A stretch of DNA of 64,000 nucleotides from assembly GCA_000985875.1 (NCBI GenBank), contig CCRI01000007.1:186001-250000 (forward strand), in the 5' to 3' direction. Below, one piece after another: positions 1 through 7,929 of this stretch (position 1 is the stretch's first letter; each line of letters opens with the position of its first letter). Origin of the DNA: Neorhizobium galegae bv. officinalis. Lineage in GTDB: Bacteria > Pseudomonadota > Alphaproteobacteria > Rhizobiales > Rhizobiaceae. Both the position numbers and the translations under genes were made by a program. The notes beneath the pieces are model-generated. The model had not been told where the DNA came from, did no database searches, and saw only the letters and a program-made list of their open reading frames with translations.

Positions 1-2
1 AC

Positions 3-1340
3 CGTGAAGAAAAGCAGGCGTTCTTCTCGGGGCTTGATATCGCGCCGTTGGGAAATCTCGGCCTGTCCAACGATGATCGGGAATATCTCGACGACATTGT
101 CGCGGAATACGCGGCTTCGCAGGGTGTCGTGCGACGACTGTTTAATCCGGAGTCGCTTTTTGCTTCCCATGGCACCTGCTGTGCCGGCCTGATCGCCGGC
201 GAACCGGCCGTGGCGACGCAGGACGGAGGTCCCTCGGCTCTCCCCGAGGGTGTATTCTACGGTGCTGGCGGCACGCCATGCCCGAGCGCCAATCGCAACG
301 TTCTTCCCTATTTCGGTGTCGATCCCTTCTCGCGGGTGATCTCGATCAGGACGTCTTTCGAGGACGACGTCCTGCAATTCATAGCCGCATTCCTCTACGC
401 CTATCATCAGCGCGTCGATGTCATCGTCCTGCCACGCGGCTTGCCGGACCCGAAGCGCAGTCGGGTTATTCCGAAGAACGAATTGAAGGCCGATCTCGAA
501 CGCTGGAAAAATCAGATTGCTGCCGATCTGTTCGCGCGTATTTCTTTGGCTGAGCAGGGGGGCTTCGAGCTGGAGCCCAAAGCCCCGCAAAAGGGATCAA
601 ACCCCGATAGAGCTTGGCATATCCTCAAGCAACTCATCGTTGCCATCAGTCATCACATTCCAATCGTATGCGCTGCGGGAAACAGCGGTGAAAGCCAGTT
701 GATCTACCCGGCCAATCTGGCCGCCGACGACAACGGGATAATCGCCGTCGGCGCGGTCACCGTCGAGGGTTACCGCTCGGGATACAGCAATTACGGTGAG
801 GGGCTTACGGTCGTCTCGCCATCCGACGACGGCGAAGTCTTCAATCGTCATCAGTTGCGCGTTGACCGCCTGTCCCCATTCGCTGCGCAACATGACCATG
901 AGGCATTCGGGCTGCGGGAATATAAGTATTCTCACTTCTCGCTGCTGACGACCGACCTTCCCGGCGCATTCGGTTACGACCGGGGTGCGGATCCATGGTC
1001 GTCCCTGGTGCCGTCGGCAGCCAATCCCGGCATTGGTGGAGGCTACTACACCACGTTCGGGGGCACGTCGGGAGCCTCCGCACAGGTGGGGGGCATATGC
1101 GCCTTGATCCAGCGAGCCCATAAGACCCGGAACGGTGGCGATGCACGGCTCTCCGGCCCTTCCGTCAAGTCAATCCTCCAGTCCACGGCTCGGCTGGATG
1201 CGGTGGTCGCACCGGGAATACGCGCATTGACCGCCGACTGCATGAATGCGGATGGCGAAGATGCTCTCGATATGAGCTATTTCTTCGGGTTCGGCCTGCC
1301 TGATGTCCCTGCAGCCATCGCCGCCGTCTTGTCCCCGTGA
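3..1340 (+). CDS. Subtilisin-like serine protease (S8 family), 5' end outside the window
   Basis: The reading frame is open to the left edge, so the N-terminus lies outside. A TTG at 48 is the first possible internal start but leaves an incomplete catalytic domain. The catalytic His box is SHGTCCAGLIAG, the oxyanion Asn box is AAGNSG and the nucleophile box is GGTSGASAQVGG, in the usual S8 order. The Asp box is not visible and is probably upstream. The C-terminus is complete and is followed by a strong terminator. It neighbours peptide-modifying genes on the same strand, so a role in leader-peptide removal is possible, but the terminator separates the transcripts. The family is clear; the substrate is unknown. 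Confidence 0.85.
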   Translation, partial: REEKQAFFSGLDIAPLGNLGLSNDDREYLDDIVAEYAASQGVVRRLFNPESLFASHGTCCAGLIAGEPAVATQDGGPSALPEGVFYGAGGTPCPSANRNVLPYFGVDPFSRVISIRTSFEDDVLQFIAAFLYAYHQRVDVIVLPRGLPDPKRSRVIPKNELKADLERWKNQIAADLFARISLAEQGGFELEPKAPQKGSNPDRAWHILKQLIVAISHHIPIVCAAGNSGESQLIYPANLAADDNGIIAVGAVTVEGYRSGYSNYGEGLTVVSPSDDGEVFNRHQLRVDRLSPFAAQHDHEAFGLREYKYSHFSLLTTDLPGAFGYDRGADPWSSLVPSAANPGIGGGYYTTFGGTSGASAQVGGICALIQRAHKTRNGGDARLSGPSVKSILQSTARLDAVVAPGIRALTADCMNADGEDALDMSYFFGFGLPDVPAAIAAVLSP

Positions 1341-1371
1341 GGCCGTTCCTCAGCAAGGATGACCAGGATTG

Positions 1372-1399
1372 AAGCCCCCTAAAAAAGGGGGCTTTTTTT
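1372..1399 (+). terminator. Rho-independent terminator after the S8 protease
   Basis: An AGCCCCCT arm, an AAAAAA loop and an AGGGGGCT arm are followed by a run of seven T residues. It starts about 30 bases after the protease stop codon, so it ends that transcript before the HExxH cassette. Confidence 0.9.
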
Positions 1400-1419
1400 G
1401 TCGGCGAAGCTTCCTTTTC

Positions 1420-1459
1420 ACGGAAGTTTAACGCGGTGCTGGCGTGCCGATGACGGGTC
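1420..1459 (+). repeat. Copy 1 of a 40-bp dispersed repeat
   Basis: This segment begins ACGGAAGTTTAACGC and ends CGATGACGGGT. It matches 5262-5301 in the same orientation at about 35 of 40 positions. Looser similarity continues downstream, where both copies carry GGCCG and GGCAGCA elements at similar distances. Both copies are intergenic. Function unknown; a structured RNA or a repetitive extragenic element is possible. Confidence 0.6.
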
Positions 1460-1611
1460 CGCAAGAAGCTCTTCTCAACGGAAGACTAGACGAGATCGTG
1501 GTTTCAAGCCGGAAGGCCGTCGGTACGGCCGGTTCTGGCAGCAACTAATCTTCCCTGAAGTGGCGCGCCTCATGATGAGGTTTGATGCGCCTGGGGCGAG
1601 GAGAGCTTAAG

Positions 1612-3060
1612 ATGTCTGCTTATCAGATCGAGCCGTTGGCGGATCAGGCCAGAGCCTTGCTCCAGCGCAATCCGCTCTTTTCAAAGTCCGGTTTCGTGAA
1701 TGCGGCCGCAACGGGCAACATGCTGAAACAGCGGCCTCGTTATGCCCGAATTCTGGCTGCTGCTTCCGAACTGCCGGGTTGTGGAGAAAGGGTCGAGGCG
1801 CTGGCCCGTTATTTCCCAGGCCTTGCCGATGGCGGATATCATGATGCCGACGCGTTCCTGCCCACCGCAGCCTTCCTGCCCGTGCGAAGCGACCCCTACC
1901 GGTCTCCCGCGCTGGCGGCTTGGATGGACGAGCTTCAGCGGGGGCTGGAAAGCTACGTCGATGGCGCCAGTTCCGAGGTTGTGGACTACAGCCTGCAGCC
2001 TGATCTTGTTGCTGAAGACCTTGCGCTCGAACGCCGTCCTGCCCGCCGGCTTGCCTGTGGTATCGGCCTTGTCCCGATTGACAGTCTGGAAGCGAGCCGC
2101 ACGATGCGCAAGCGCATCGCTCATTGCCGGCAGGCCGATCCCGGCTTCGAGCAGGCCCAGATGAGTGACCATGACCTGGACCGGATCGACGATCATCTCA
2201 CCAAGGCAATCGACTTGATCTCGAACGTCGATCCCGGTGGCCATCAACGGCTCACTGCAGGGCTTCACACACTTTATATTGGCACCCGGCGTGGTGCGAT
2301 AAGCTTGTTCTCCAGCTCCGGTGACCTGCCGGGGAGTGCCGTCGCGGTCCTGTCGCAGGAAAAACTGGACGCCGAAGACTATCCGGCGACCGCCGCGGAG
2401 CTTCTGCGCGAAGCGGGGCATGTCCTCTTACGGCTGTATACGGCGGCTGCGCCGTTATCGCTGCCCACCGAGCTGCGATACGTATCGCCATACACACACA
2501 GTTTACAGACGCTCGAAAGCATCCTGCATACGGCCTACGCCATTCCCTGGGAGTGCGCCGTCCGCATTGCATGCTTGCCTTTCAGAGCACCGCCTGAGCA
2601 CCGCGCGCGGGAAGCAGCTTTTGTCATTGCGTATGCTGCCCGCCTAATTCCGCTCATCGATATCGCCCGCGAGGGGATCGAGCGTCTGGGCGGCGATGTT
2701 CTTCTCGACCTCCGGGACATCGCCGTCATTCCATCCTGGGGCGCCACAATCCTGGCGCTCATCGACCGGCTTCTGGATTGCGAGCCGCCGGCGCGGCGCC
2801 AGGCCTATTATGCCCAGCGCATGTGTGTCGTGGATCGTCAGGCCTGGGATCTAGGCCAGGTGCTTCTGCGGGGGGAGCAGCCCATCGACCCAAGAATGGG
2901 CCGCCCGATGCTGCAGGGCAGCGGCGATGGCCTGAGCCTCTGGTACGATGGACGGCTCCATACGATCCGCAAAGCCGCCAGGCAGCCTCCCCATGAGTTA
3001 TCCATCCCAGATGTCGCGCTGGCGGGAACGTCAGCTTCGATAGTGATGGAGCATGCGTGA
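1612..3060 (+). CDS. HExxH-motif peptide-modification protein (putative aKG-HExxH hydroxylase-like), degenerate motif
   Basis: The protein has 482 residues. The start at 1612 is chosen because a GAGGAGAG ribosome site lies about 7 bases upstream; an upstream GTG/ATG extension has none. Around residues 266-270 it carries LREAGHVLL, which fits the HExxH box of peptide beta-hydroxylase-like proteins (TIGR04267 type) except that the first His is Arg. About 25 residues later comes SPYTHSLQTLESILHTAY, resembling the 'SPW..D.RP..G.LH..Y' segment of that family. The N-terminal 250 residues have no recognised domain. It opens a cassette with a ThiF-like enzyme and a methyltransferase, which suggests modification of a ribosomal peptide. 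The family assignment is moderate and the activity is unproven. Confidence 0.6.
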   Translation: MSAYQIEPLADQARALLQRNPLFSKSGFVNAAATGNMLKQRPRYARILAAASELPGCGERVEALARYFPGLADGGYHDADAFLPTAAFLPVRSDPYRSPALAAWMDELQRGLESYVDGASSEVVDYSLQPDLVAEDLALERRPARRLACGIGLVPIDSLEASRTMRKRIAHCRQADPGFEQAQMSDHDLDRIDDHLTKAIDLISNVDPGGHQRLTAGLHTLYIGTRRGAISLFSSSGDLPGSAVAVLSQEKLDAEDYPATAAELLREAGHVLLRLYTAAAPLSLPTELRYVSPYTHSLQTLESILHTAYAIPWECAVRIACLPFRAPPEHRAREAAFVIAYAARLIPLIDIAREGIERLGGDVLLDLRDIAVIPSWGATILALIDRLLDCEPPARRQAYYAQRMCVVDRQAWDLGQVLLRGEQPIDPRMGRPMLQGSGDGLSLWYDGRLHTIRKAARQPPHELSIPDVALAGTSASIVMEHA

Positions 3061-3124
3061 TGGGTGGGCGAGGTTGCTCTGAATTCTCAGCAGTTCCCGA
3101 CCGGTACAAGCAAGGTAAACGATC

Positions 3125-3841
3125 ATGAGAGCCTTCGAACATCATGCCGATCTCTTTGATGTCATTCACGATACGGATTTCATAATTGTCGGATGCGGAG
3201 GCCTCGGCTCCCAGATCGCCTCCCAGCTTGCAGCGCTCGGGGCTCGCAATTTCTTCCTGGTGGACGGCGACCGTATCGAAGCGAGCAGCCAAAAACGGAT
3301 GAGCCGGGGGGCGGCGGAGGATGCCGGTCGACTGAAGAGCGACCGGCTGGCAACTTATCTCGCCTCGCGATTTTCCGCCGCGGTCGCGATCATGACCCAG
3401 TTTACCGATGGGGCGGAAGCTGCCCGGCTCACTCTGGCCCGCACACGCAAACCTTTCCTGATACTTGCAGAAGACGATGACTCCCTGGCCCGCCAGTTTC
3501 TGGCGGAATATCACGCAACGGAGCCCGTGCCTCCGCCTTACCTGCATGTCGGCCAGACCGGCTCGTTTTATGTCGCCGGGCCACTGGTGGCGCAGCCGGA
3601 CGATGCCTGCCCTTTCTGTTGCGCGACATTGCCAGAATCGGTCGACACTGGGCGCGAAGTCCCGCCGTCGCCGGCTGACAACGCCCTGATCGCTTGTTTT
3701 GCGGTTTCGCAGATCGCCATCGAACGCCTCACCCAGGGTAGTTCATTGCGCGGCCATCGCTGGGTTTTCAATCCTGCCATGGGCCACGCCGCGCTCCACC
3801 CCGTTTCCAAGCACCTCGATTGCAAGGTATGTCAACCATGA
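3125..3841 (+). CDS. ThiF/E1-like adenylyltransferase
   Basis: The protein has 238 residues. A Rossmann ATP-binding loop GCGGLGS is at residues 24-30, followed by the VDGD acidic residue and the ASSQKRMS segment that takes the place of the usual N..R motif. A lysine in RLKSDRLA fits the conserved E1 Lys. Two cysteine pairs, CPFC near residue 162 and CKVC at the C-terminus, fit the structural zinc site of MccB/ThiF/MoeB proteins. Such enzymes adenylate a C-terminal carboxylate of a peptide or small carrier protein. It lies 64 bases after the HExxH gene and its stop overlaps the methyltransferase start (ATGA), so the three genes are probably one operon. The substrate is unknown. Confidence 0.8.
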   Translation: MRAFEHHADLFDVIHDTDFIIVGCGGLGSQIASQLAALGARNFFLVDGDRIEASSQKRMSRGAAEDAGRLKSDRLATYLASRFSAAVAIMTQFTDGAEAARLTLARTRKPFLILAEDDDSLARQFLAEYHATEPVPPPYLHVGQTGSFYVAGPLVAQPDDACPFCCATLPESVDTGREVPPSPADNALIACFAVSQIAIERLTQGSSLRGHRWVFNPAMGHAALHPVSKHLDCKVCQP

Positions 3842-4749
3842 AGAGCCTCTCTTCCCAGGACTACTATTTCTCGATCGTCGCCGCCTTGAAACAGAAGAAC
3901 GTACCGCCCGGCGGGGAAGCAATGATGGAGGCGATCCTTGCCGCATTTCCCAGCGGCTCGCGCAAAATCGTCGACTTCGGCTGCAATACCGGCTGGATCA
4001 GCCGCAGGGTTGCACGGGCTTTCCCACGAGCCGAAGTGATCGGCGTGGACGAAAATCCGGCGATCATCGACGTCGCGCGGGAGGTCGCACGGCTGGAGGG
4101 TTCGACGGCGATGTTTTCCTGCGTCGATATTGCCGCGCTCGCAGGCGTTATGTCGGAGGCAGATGTGATCATATGCGGAGGAAGTGCTGCCTTTTTCGAG
4201 CGTCCGCTGGATCTCTACCGGATGGTAGCGAGATGCCTGAGGCCGGGCGGTCTCCTGATGGATTGCCACTATGTCTACGACGCCGATGCACCTCCTTGCC
4301 TTCGCCAGGAGGAGAAAGAAACGTTCGGCCTGGGGTGGATGCCTGACGGACTGAACGACATCGTGGCCGTGCACGAAGACGCGGGATTGAGCGTCGGGAA
4401 GATCAAGCGGCTGCCTCGGTTCCATTTCGAAGACAGCGCCGCAGCCCGGCTGGCGCGCGATATTCTGCACACGGTTCCGAAGATGCAGGAACTGGCGGAG
4501 GCGATGGCGAAACGCCGCCGGCTGATCAGCAAGCTCGCGCATCACCGACACCCTTATCTGCTGGTCGCGCGCGCCGGCGAACGGATCGGTGCCGAAGGCG
4601 TGAGGCAACGCAAACGCACAGAAGTCCCGATGGCGCTGGAAGCGGTGACGTCCAATCGTCATGTTTCCGTTCGTCACCCGACTGTTGCCGCACGCAGTTT
4701 TTGGATGGAGGCGGCAAGGGCGGTTCGCCTGCAAAGCGCATACTCGTAA
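3838..4749 (+). CDS. SAM-dependent methyltransferase
   Basis: The protein has 303 residues. The start at 3838 overlaps the ThiF-like stop as ATGA; an ATG at 3829 and a TTG at 3820 are in frame but placed less well against the AAGG upstream. Motif I is VDFGCNTGWIS at about residues 45-55, the acidic loop is VIGVDENP, and a motif near RPGGLLMDCHY fits the post-II/III region, so this is a class I Rossmann methyltransferase. The basic C-terminal 60 residues are unusual and have no clear homology by eye. Translational coupling to the adenylyltransferase suggests both act on the same product. Confidence 0.8.
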   Translation: MKSLSSQDYYFSIVAALKQKNVPPGGEAMMEAILAAFPSGSRKIVDFGCNTGWISRRVARAFPRAEVIGVDENPAIIDVAREVARLEGSTAMFSCVDIAALAGVMSEADVIICGGSAAFFERPLDLYRMVARCLRPGGLLMDCHYVYDADAPPCLRQEEKETFGLGWMPDGLNDIVAVHEDAGLSVGKIKRLPRFHFEDSAAARLARDILHTVPKMQELAEAMAKRRRLISKLAHHRHPYLLVARAGERIGAEGVRQRKRTEVPMALEAVTSNRHVSVRHPTVAARSFWMEAARAVRLQSAYS

Positions 4750-5614
4750 GATCGCGATAGACCCACATTGTCTCGCACGGCTTCCTGAAGGCATCTGTCC
4801 CTTTCAAACAACATTCTGGTGGTGGAAGCCGAGCTTTCACGACCGGAATGTTTCGATAAATTCCTCGATCTCAGCCAAGCTTGCACCGTCAGTCACGTCG
4901 GGAGCGTCCCCGAGAGACGGTCCGGCGCGCATTCCCTTTCGATCGCGGTCATCATGACCCATAGCATCCGGGGTGTCCGGCACCGCCTGACACAATCACA
5001 ATATCGCGCCCCCACACACATTCCGCACGAGACGAGATCGGGAAACCTTCAGTTATCCCGATTCGTCCGGGCGGTTTCTCGCGAGTATAATATGAATTAA
5101 AGTCAGATTATTTAAGGCATTGCTATGTATGATTACGAAATAATTCCTATAATAGTTCTGATTTTTTATATATTAAACCGGAAGATCTAGGACCGTTCGC
5201 TGGCGCGAAAAATTCTAGTTGAAGCGCCTCCCCATTACTTTTCCCGCTGCCGTGATTTTTTACGGAAGTTTAACGCCGCGCTGGCGGGGCGATGACGGGT
5301 TCGAGAGAAAGTCTCATCACGAAAGGCGGTGGAGAACACGGTCCGGCTGGCTGGCATTGGCCGTCCCCGGCAGCACTCAACCGATCGGCAGGAGAATATA
5401 CGCTCACAAACGCTTCAAGCCGGTGAGGCAGATCCTCATGCCTACTTTCGTCTCCGAAGGATGAGCTCACGGAGAGCTTCGGCAACACCGTTCAACGGGC
5501 CGAGAGGAGATCCTCCAGTCATTCGGAAACTGATGACAGCGACTGCTGTCTCACCAGACTTGAAATCATCACGACGCCCGCAGAAGCGGGTTTCGCCAAC
5601 AATGGAGTGAAAAA
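4750..5614 (+). other. Non-coding stretch with an AT-rich island and a repeat copy
   Basis: No credible gene is seen here. Bases about 5080-5190 are strikingly AT-rich against the rest of the window and contain two TATAAT hexamers (5086-5091 and 5148-5153) without good -35 partners. Bases 5262-5301 hold the second 40-bp repeat copy. Short open frames over the repeat resemble the frame over copy 1 only because the DNA repeats. Confidence 0.5.
5262..5301 (+). repeat. Copy 2 of a 40-bp dispersed repeat
   Basis: Direct-orientation partner of 1420-1459 with about five mismatches. It lies downstream of the methyltransferase, so the two copies bracket the HExxH/ThiF/methyltransferase cassette. Confidence 0.6.
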
Positions 5615-5851
5615 ATGACTGTGCCTATAGAGAAGATTGCCTTCATCATCGCCGCGGCCTGCATGGCTTCGTTTGCCGGACAGGTCCTTGCCTATGACGG
5701 CCATCGGCTGACTTCGGGAACCGAAGTTTCGTTCACCGCCCCGGCGGATGCCGCCAAAACCGCGGCAAAGGCCGATGCCACGCGTGACGTGGCGCAGGTC
5801 CGGGCCCCAACCCGTCGCGACAACCGGCTTCCCGGCGACGAACGGCAGTAG
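5615..5851 (+). CDS. Small exported protein of unknown function
   Basis: The protein has 78 residues. A GGAGTG ribosome site sits 6-7 bases before the ATG. The first 26 residues form a classic signal peptide, with a Lys and then a hydrophobic AFIIAAACMASFAG core ending VLA before YDGH. The mature part is short, Ala/Arg/Asp-rich and probably disordered, with no recognised domain. It is 87 bases from a second small exported protein and likely in the same transcript. No function can be assigned. Confidence 0.65.
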   Translation: MTVPIEKIAFIIAAACMASFAGQVLAYDGHRLTSGTEVSFTAPADAAKTAAKADATRDVAQVRAPTRRDNRLPGDERQ

Positions 5852-5938
5852 ATCCCGGAAGCATCCAAACAGTCCATTCAAGACATCGATCGGCGGGTCG
5901 CACCAGAAGCCGATCAGGCTAAACAAGGAACAACGACT

Positions 5939-6205
5939 ATGAAAAACTCTGTCATCTCCACCATCCTCGCCACCCTGATGGTATCCACCCTTGCAGGCGG
6001 CAGTGCCTTTGCGCAGGAAGGCGAATATTATGAGGGCGCTTCTCGCGACCGCGGCCAGCTGGCGGTCACGGCGGATTCCCTGGGCATTCCCTCGGTCACC
6101 CGCTATGGCTATCCGCCGCTGAAGCGCGATCGGCGTGTCGAGATTCCGGCGTCTCCGATGATCGACAGCGGTGACTATTACGACGGGCTAATGCGCGCCC
6201 GCTAA
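5939..6205 (+). CDS. Small exported protein of unknown function
   Basis: The protein has 88 residues. An AAGGAAC ribosome site is 7 bases upstream of the ATG. A signal peptide ends AFAQ-EGEYY near residue 25. The mature part contains two similar tyrosine motifs, GEYYEG near the N-terminus and GDYYDG near the C-terminus, and is otherwise unfamiliar. A strong terminator follows directly, which supports a real transcript end. It could be a periplasmic stress or envelope peptide; this is only a guess from export and size. Confidence 0.65.
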   Translation: MKNSVISTILATLMVSTLAGGSAFAQEGEYYEGASRDRGQLAVTADSLGIPSVTRYGYPPLKRDRRVEIPASPMIDSGDYYDGLMRAR

Positions 6206-6225
6206 TACCGAAGGTTCGAACATAG

Positions 6226-6253
6226 AGCGCCGGGATTTCCCGGCGCTTTTTCT
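6226..6253 (+). terminator. Rho-independent terminator
   Basis: Stem AGCGCCGGGA / TCCCGGCGCT with a small loop, followed by TTTTTCT. It ends the small exported protein transcript, and the importer operon converges on it from the other side. Confidence 0.9.
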
Positions 6254-6349
6254 GTCGCTGGCGGCTCTCGCCATGTTTCTTCCTGCTCCCCACCATATGC
6301 GGCTCAACGAACTGGGATCATCGCCCGGGTGAGGTTCGGAGTGGACGGT

Positions 6350-7087
6350 CTACAAAAAGCTGGCCTCGAACAGTTCGCGGGAATAGCTCGCGTGGGTCAC
6401 GCCCGCCTGAAGATCCTCTCTGCTGAGTTCGTCGACAAATACGCCGTTCTGCATGACCAGGACCCGATCACACATGTGGGAGATGACGGAGAGATCGTGA
6501 CTGACAAGGATGAACGTCAGATTGCGGTCCTCCCGCTGGTCTGCCAGCAGATTGAGTACCTCCGCCTGGATCGAGACATCGAGCGCCGAGGTCGGCTCGT
6601 CGAGAAGCAGGATCGGCGGCGACAGGATCAGCGCCCGTGCGATCGCTACGCGCTGACGCTGGCCGCCGGAAAGTTCATGCGGGAAACGACTGGCGAAATG
6701 CGCCGGCAAGCCGACCTGTTGCAGTGCCTCCGCGACCCTTGCCCAACCATCGCCACCGCCCATCGACCTGATGGGTTCGGCGAGCGCGGTCCCGATGCGA
6801 TGGCGCGGATGCAGCGAACCGTAGGGGTCCTGAAACACCATCTGGGCAAGTTTCAGCTCTTCGCGTGTCCGCACCTTGCCGACCGGCTTGCCGTCAAACG
6901 ATATCGATCCGGTCCATGCGCCCTCGAGGCCGGCAAGAGAACGCAGCACCGTCGACTTGCCGCAACCGGATTCACCGACAATGCCCAGCGTTTCGCCGCG
7001 GCTTACGGCGAAGCTGACGCCGCGTACGACATGATTGCTTTTATCCTTGGCACCATAGACGACATCGAGGTTTTCGACCTTGATCAT
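6350..7087 (-). CDS. ABC transporter ATP-binding protein, oligopeptide/dipeptide type (second ATPase)
   Basis: The protein has 245 residues. Walker A is GESGCGKST, the signature is LSGGQRQR, and Walker B with the D-loop is LLLDEPTSALD. The PHELSGGQRQR context is typical of DppF/OppF. It is shorter than typical DppF because the C-terminal Cys-rich oligopeptide extension is reduced. It is the last gene of a five-gene importer operon and overlaps the preceding ATPase by four bases (ATGA). It powers uptake through the two permeases with its partner ATPase. Confidence 0.9.
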   Translation of the reverse strand: MIKVENLDVVYGAKDKSNHVVRGVSFAVSRGETLGIVGESGCGKSTVLRSLAGLEGAWTGSISFDGKPVGKVRTREELKLAQMVFQDPYGSLHPRHRIGTALAEPIRSMGGGDGWARVAEALQQVGLPAHFASRFPHELSGGQRQRVAIARALILSPPILLLDEPTSALDVSIQAEVLNLLADQREDRNLTFILVSHDLSVISHMCDRVLVMQNGVFVDELSREDLQAGVTHASYSRELFEASFL

Positions 7088-7929
7088 GGATTGGTCTCCA
7101 CTTCGATGGACTTGCGATCGAGGACCTTCAAACGCCGGACGGGATGTTTGGGATCCGGCATCGCGGCTATCAGGCCTCGGGTATAGGGATGCGCCGCATC
7201 TTCGAGCCTGCTCAGCGTTTCGACGACGCGGCCGCTATACATGACCAGAATGCGCTCGCAAAAAGCTGCGACCATGCGGATGTCGTGGCTGATGAGGATC
7301 AGGCCGGAATTGTTCTCCCGTACCAGTTCATCAAGCAGCATCAGAACGTCCTTGCGGACGCTGACGTCGAGCGCAGACGTCGGTTCATCGGCGATCACGA
7401 GCTTGGGGCGCGCCAGAAGCATCATCGCAATCATCACGCGCTGGCCCATGCCGCCGGATATCTGGTGCGGGTAAAGAGACAGGACGCGATCGGGATCGTT
7501 GATGCGCACTCTCGCCAGCATGTCGCGGGCACGCGCGACGGCATCCTTGCCGCGGACGCCAAGATGCAGCTTTGCGGCCTCGGCAACCTGCTTTCCGATG
7601 GTCAGGACAGGGTTCAGCGAATAGCGCGGATCCTGCATGATCAGGGCGATGTCTTTGCCGCGAAGGCCTCCCATCTGCCGTTCGGTCTTTTCCAGCAACG
7701 GGCTGCCGAGGAAATCCATTCGCTCGGCGGTCACGGCGGCGCGTTGCGGCAGGAGCCGCATGATGGCGCGGCCGGTTGTCGATTTGCCCGAACCGGATTC
7801 GCCGACGATGCCGATGCGCTCCCGCCCGACATCAAAGCTGACGTTGGAGACCGCCGGAATGGAGTTTCGGCCGAAGCGGACGTTCAGGTCGCGAACGGAC
7901 AGGACAGGCGTTTCATCAAGATCTGGCAT
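7084..7929 (-). CDS. ABC transporter ATP-binding protein, oligopeptide/dipeptide type (first ATPase)
   Basis: The protein has 281 residues from the ATG at 7929; a longer in-frame start at 7980 would run deep into the permease gene. Walker A is GESGSGKST, the signature is ISGGMGQR and Walker B is LVIADEPTSALD. The C-terminal HPYTRGLIAAMPDP is the hallmark oligopeptide-transport extension of DppD/OppD. It overlaps the upstream permease by 14 bases and the downstream ATPase by 4 bases, showing tight coupling. Confidence 0.9.
   Translation of the reverse strand: MPDLDETPVLSVRDLNVRFGRNSIPAVSNVSFDVGRERIGIVGESGSGKSTTGRAIMRLLPQRAAVTAERMDFLGSPLLEKTERQMGGLRGKDIALIMQDPRYSLNPVLTIGKQVAEAAKLHLGVRGKDAVARARDMLARVRINDPDRVLSLYPHQISGGMGQRVMIAMMLLARPKLVIADEPTSALDVSVRKDVLMLLDELVRENNSGLILISHDIRMVAAFCERILVMYSGRVVETLSRLEDAAHPYTRGLIAAMPDPKHPVRRLKVLDRKSIEVETNP

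Noticed and set aside
1398..1610. A 70-codon frame over repeat copy 1 that resembles an 81-codon frame over copy 2
   Set aside because: The likeness comes only from the repeated DNA; neither has a ribosome site or a domain, so they are not called genes.
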